In this document: piece after piece, positions 59,634-64,000 of the stretch
Position numbering within the stretch: position 1 is the first letter of the stretch
How the letters are laid out: each line of letters starts with the position of its first letter
Source: Candidatus Enterococcus ferrettii
GTDB lineage: Bacteria; Bacillota; Bacilli; Lactobacillales; Enterococcaceae
Direction of reading: 5' to 3'
Assembly (NCBI RefSeq): GCF_017377655.1
Contig: NZ_JAFREL010000035.1
Coordinates: 1 to 64,000, forward strand
DNA: 64,000 nucleotides
Position numbers and translations under genes: made by a program
The notes under the pieces: model-generated
The model's database searches: none
Told to the model about the DNA's origin: nothing
What the model saw: the letters and a program-made list of their open reading frames with translations, nothing else

Positions 59634-60799
59634 ACATTTATGAAGAGGCCTTAGAAGTCCATAAAAAATGGCGGGGGAAAATTGGGATTGCAGCAAAGGC
59701 GAAAGTAGTAGATCGTCATGATTTATCCTTAGCGTACACACCTGGCGTGGCTGAGCCTTGCCGCGAAATTCAAAAGGATGTTAGCAAAGCGTATGACTAT
59801 ACTTGGAAGGGCAATACAGTGGCTGTTGTTACCGATGGAACTGCTGTTTTAGGTTTAGGAGATATCGGACCAGAGGCTGCTTTGCCGGTAATGGAAGGCA
59901 AGGCTTTGCTGTTTAAGGAATTCGCTGATATTGATGCCGTGCCCATTTGTTTGGATACCAAGGATCCACAAGAGATCATCCAGATTGTTAAAGCGATGGC
60001 ACCCACCTTTGGGGGAATCAATTTAGAGGATATCAGCGCTCCTCGCTGTGTCGAAATTGAACGGGCGCTAATTGAAGCCTTGGATATTCCTGTCTTTCAT
60101 GATGACCAGCATGGAACAGCCGTAACTGTTACTGCTGCTCTAATTAATTCCTTGAAGCTGGTGAAGAAACAGCCAGAAGACTTGAAGGTGGTTGTTTCTG
60201 GAACGGGTGCTGCAGGCAGTGCGATTATCCATATGCTGGTTCATTTTGGGATTAAGCAGATCACTGCCTTCAATAAATTTGGTGCATTACATGAAGGAAT
60301 GAAGGATGCTACCTTTGTAGAAGAAGAGATTTTAGCTTTGATTCAGCCGCAGAATTTCACCGGAACGATGGCTGAAGCCTTTGAGGGAGCAGATGTCTTT
60401 ATTGGGGTGTCGGCACCTAATTTGGTGACTAAGGAAATGGTCGCCTCCATGAATCAAGGCGGTATTATCTTTTCGATGGCTAATCCTGATCCCGAAATTA
60501 CTTATGATGAGGCTATTGCTGGAGGGGCAGCGATTGTAGGAACTGGCCGTTCGGACTTTCCGAACCAAATCAACAATGTCTTGGCCTTTCCAGGGATTTT
60601 CCGAGGAGCGTTTACTGCTGAAGCGAAAAAGATCACTCCGAACATGCAATTAGCAGCGGCTCATGCCATTGCTGATTCCATTGATGAAGAACGCTTGACC
60701 AGCGATTTCATCATTCCATCAGTTTTTGATAAACAGGTAGTTGAAGCGATCACTCTTAAGGTGGCTGAGGCGGCTGTTAAAGATGGTGTAATACGGTAG
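59630..60799 (+). CDS. NAD(P)-dependent malic enzyme
   Basis: 389-residue cytosolic enzyme decarboxylating malate to pyruvate. Short bacterial type: [14 protein letters not shown] near 28, [18 protein letters not shown] near 74, metal-site [15 protein letters not shown] near 155, nucleotide fold [16 protein letters not shown] near 190. The ATG at 59630 overlaps the fumarase stop (ATGA) and follows GGAGAAAAC; upstream in-frame codons lie inside fumC. With fumarase it forms a fumarate-to-pyruvate route. Confidence 0.9.
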   Translation: MNIYEEALEVHKKWRGKIGIAAKAKVVDRHDLSLAYTPGVAEPCREIQKDVSKAYDYTWKGNTVAVVTDGTAVLGLGDIGPEAALPVMEGKALLFKEFADIDAVPICLDTKDPQEIIQIVKAMAPTFGGINLEDISAPRCVEIERALIEALDIPVFHDDQHGTAVTVTAALINSLKLVKKQPEDLKVVVSGTGAAGSAIIHMLVHFGIKQITAFNKFGALHEGMKDATFVEEEILALIQPQNFTGTMAEAFEGADVFIGVSAPNLVTKEMVASMNQGGIIFSMANPDPEITYDEAIAGGAAIVGTGRSDFPNQINNVLAFPGIFRGAFTAEAKKITPNMQLAAAHAIADSIDEERLTSDFIIPSVFDKQVVEAITLKVAEAAVKDGVIR

Positions 60800-60845
60800 T
60801 AACAGTAAAAACCTCCTACTGTAAATAGAAATTGTGGTATACTAG

Positions 60846-62888
<2,043 letters not shown>

Positions 62889-62894
62889 TACAGT

Positions 62895-62935
62895 CAAAAA
62901 GGCTTGAAATCTTCATGATTTCAAGCCTTTTTCTT
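62895..62935 (+). terminator. Terminator of metG
   Basis: Perfect 16-bp stem AAAAAGGCTTGAAATC / GATTTCAAGCCTTTTT with a 5-nt loop and a T run. Confidence 0.88.
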
Positions 62936-63012
62936 TCTGTTGAAAAACGAGTCAAACCTAAGGCAATGCTTCCCATGGATAATCAACCGAAAAAATTTTT
63001 TTCAAAAAAATG

Positions 63013-63041
63013 TTGACAGCGTTTTCTCTCTTTGCTAAGAT
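63013..63041 (+). promoter_or_regulatory. Promoter of the LicT operon with cre-like overlap
   Basis: TTGACA (63013-63018), 17 bp, TAAGAT (63036-63041). TGACAGCGTTTTCT inside it resembles a catabolite-responsive element with two deviations. Downstream is the antiterminator leader. Confidence 0.65.
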
Positions 63042-63067
63042 AAATATGAATTAAATAGACCACTGAT

Positions 63068-63099
63068 GGATAGTGATTGTTTAAATACAAGCTAAACCT
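63068..63099 (+). promoter_or_regulatory. Ribonucleic antiterminator (RAT) for the LicT/BglG protein
   Basis: GGATAGTGATTG...CAAGCTAAACCT matches the conserved RAT pattern (GGATTGTTACTG...GCAGGCAAAACC). It overlaps the 5' arm of the terminator below, as in licS, bglP and sacB leaders. Binding of the active antiterminator would prevent the terminator from forming. Confidence 0.7.
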
Positions 63100-63147
63100 G
63101 ATGACGTAAGACAAAGTTTATTTGTCGTACGCTCATTGGGTTTTTTT
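63094..63147 (+). terminator. Conditional terminator of the LicT leader
   Basis: AAACC, ATG, CGTA and ACAAA pair in order with TTTGT, TACG, CAT and GGGTTT, followed by seven T residues; the 5' arm is shared with the RAT. Confidence 0.75.
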
Positions 63148-63296
63148 GTTGTTCTCCAGGAGGTGAAAAAAGAACACTGATTATCGGAAATCAGATTGAC
63201 ATCAATTACTTAAAACTCTATCATTTTAGTGAGAGAAAAATTTAAAAGCTACTAAATTTCTCTGCAACGTACAGCGTAGAACGGGGGAAGCTTTAC

Positions 63297-64000
63297 ATGC
63301 AGATCCAGAAGATCTTGAATAACAACGTTGTAATTGCCACAGATTCTAAAAATAACGAAATTGTGGTAATGGGCCGGGGTCTAGCCTTTCAAAAAAAAGT
63401 GGGGGATGAGATTTCAGAAGAATGTATTGATAAGAAATACCGTTTAGCAAACAATGAGTTATCTCAAAAGCTGCAAGAATTATTGGAAGACGTTCCGGTA
63501 ACTTATCTAGAATTGGCCAATGACATTATTGAAGAAGCAAAAAAAGTTTTAAAAGATCCATTGAGCGATCTACTCTATATTTCGATTACTGATCACTTGT
63601 ATTCAGCGATTCAACGAGTAAAATCTGGCGTTCGCATTCGCAATTTACTTTTATGGGATATCAAACGTTTTTTCCCGGAAGAGTTTGCTATTGGGAAGAA
63701 AGCGGTTGCTGAGATTGAAAAGAAATATCGGATTGATTTAGGAGAAGACGAAGCCGGCAACATTGCTTTACACCTCGTCAATGCTCAAACCGAAGCTGAC
63801 AATGAGAACGTATATGAACTAACCGAATTGATGCAAGAGATTATCCAGATTACCAGCTATTATTTTAAAGTTCAGTTTGAAGAAGACTCGGTCTATTTTT
63901 ATCGATTCACAACCCATTTACGATTCTTTGCTTCTCGTATCATGAGCAACAATCAGTTGAGTGATGAGACCGATGATGAATTGCTGTTGATCATTCAAAA
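63297..64000 (+). CDS. BglG/LicT-family transcriptional antiterminator (partial at window end)
   Basis: First 234 codons of an RNA-binding antiterminator. The N-terminal co-antiterminator domain (MQIQKILNNNVVIATDSKNN... VMGRGLAFQKKVGDEI) is followed by PRD1, with His in ITDHLYSAIQR and NIALHLVNA, and the start of PRD2 (FYRFTTHLRFFA). PRD histidines are phosphorylated by the PTS, coupling activity to sugar uptake and HPr. The leader carries its own RAT, indicating autoregulation. The PTS genes it controls should lie just beyond the window; beta-glucosides are the usual substrates. Confidence 0.88.
   Translation, partial: MQIQKILNNNVVIATDSKNNEIVVMGRGLAFQKKVGDEISEECIDKKYRLANNELSQKLQELLEDVPVTYLELANDIIEEAKKVLKDPLSDLLYISITDHLYSAIQRVKSGVRIRNLLLWDIKRFFPEEFAIGKKAVAEIEKKYRIDLGEDEAGNIALHLVNAQTEADNENVYELTELMQEIIQITSYYFKVQFEEDSVYFYRFTTHLRFFASRIMSNNQLSDETDDELLLIIQ

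Overview
The window comes from a low-GC Gram-positive bacterium of the order Lactobacillales, most probably an Enterococcus. The basis is strong AAGGAGG ribosome binding sites, many intrinsic terminators, PTS-based sugar uptake, LicT/BglG, DeoR and SorC regulators, a MacP-like cell-wall protein between nudF and mtnN, and an RNA gene placed like the lactic-acid-bacterial lacto-usp motif. The species cannot be fixed from this window alone. It looks chromosomal: there is no transposase, phage, plasmid or CRISPR gene, and I see no tRNA or rRNA.

Layout. 1-3.9 kb: a divergent pyrophosphatase-like protein, then an ABC exporter with a DesK/DesR-type two-component system and a candidate palindromic operator. 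4-5.3 kb: a DUF1576 membrane protein whose start is irregular. 5.3-11.9 kb: a DeoR regulator divergent from a complete L-ascorbate operon (lactonase, PTS IIA-IIC-IIB, decarboxylase, two epimerases). 12-14.5 kb: an AgrA/AgrC-like two-component system divergent from a small secreted protein, with a perfect 13-bp direct repeat between them. 14.5-16.4 kb: two DUF2975 membrane proteins with a Cro/CI repressor, and a candidate free-standing structured RNA. 16.4-26.7 kb: a P-type ATPase, nanE, a phosphohexomutase, an Fe-S-type protein, a BceRS-like two-component system, a sugar transporter, and an ABC transporter with its MerR regulator. 26.7-30.4 kb: telA-xpaC and nudF-macP, flanked by two arrays of related non-coding repeats. 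30.4-34.8 kb: mtnN, a nicotinamidase-like enzyme, a DUF2922 pair, a long gene-poor stretch and paired crcB genes.

34.8-40.5 kb holds a divergent glucitol-type PTS locus. GutM, IIC and IIB are on the minus strand; an L-sorbose-1-phosphate-reductase-like dehydrogenase, a class II aldolase, IIA and a SorC regulator are on the plus strand. 40.5-43.8 kb carries usp, a lacto-usp/6S-like RNA, rarA and a 3-methyladenine DNA glycosylase. 43.8-48.9 kb is a housekeeping run (DUF3013, prmA, rsmE, relA, dtd). 48.9-53.8 kb is an amino-sugar or beta-glycoside catabolic operon (PTS IIBC, NagZ-type GH3, beta-phosphoglucomutase) with an AraC regulator. 54-58 kb is one large wall-anchored double-domain nucleotidase. 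58.2-62.9 kb holds fumarase, malic enzyme and metG. The window ends inside a LicT-type antiterminator gene whose leader carries a recognisable antiterminator/terminator pair.

The genes mostly describe carbohydrate scavenging (ascorbate, hexitol or ketose, amino-sugar glycosides, external nucleotides) feeding central metabolism, with several signalling modules. The least explained parts are the LytTR system with its secreted 79-residue protein, the structured RNA before the P-type ATPase, the long hairpin in the relA leader, and the dispersed repeat family. All motif, pairing and distance statements were read by eye; nothing was run against a database.
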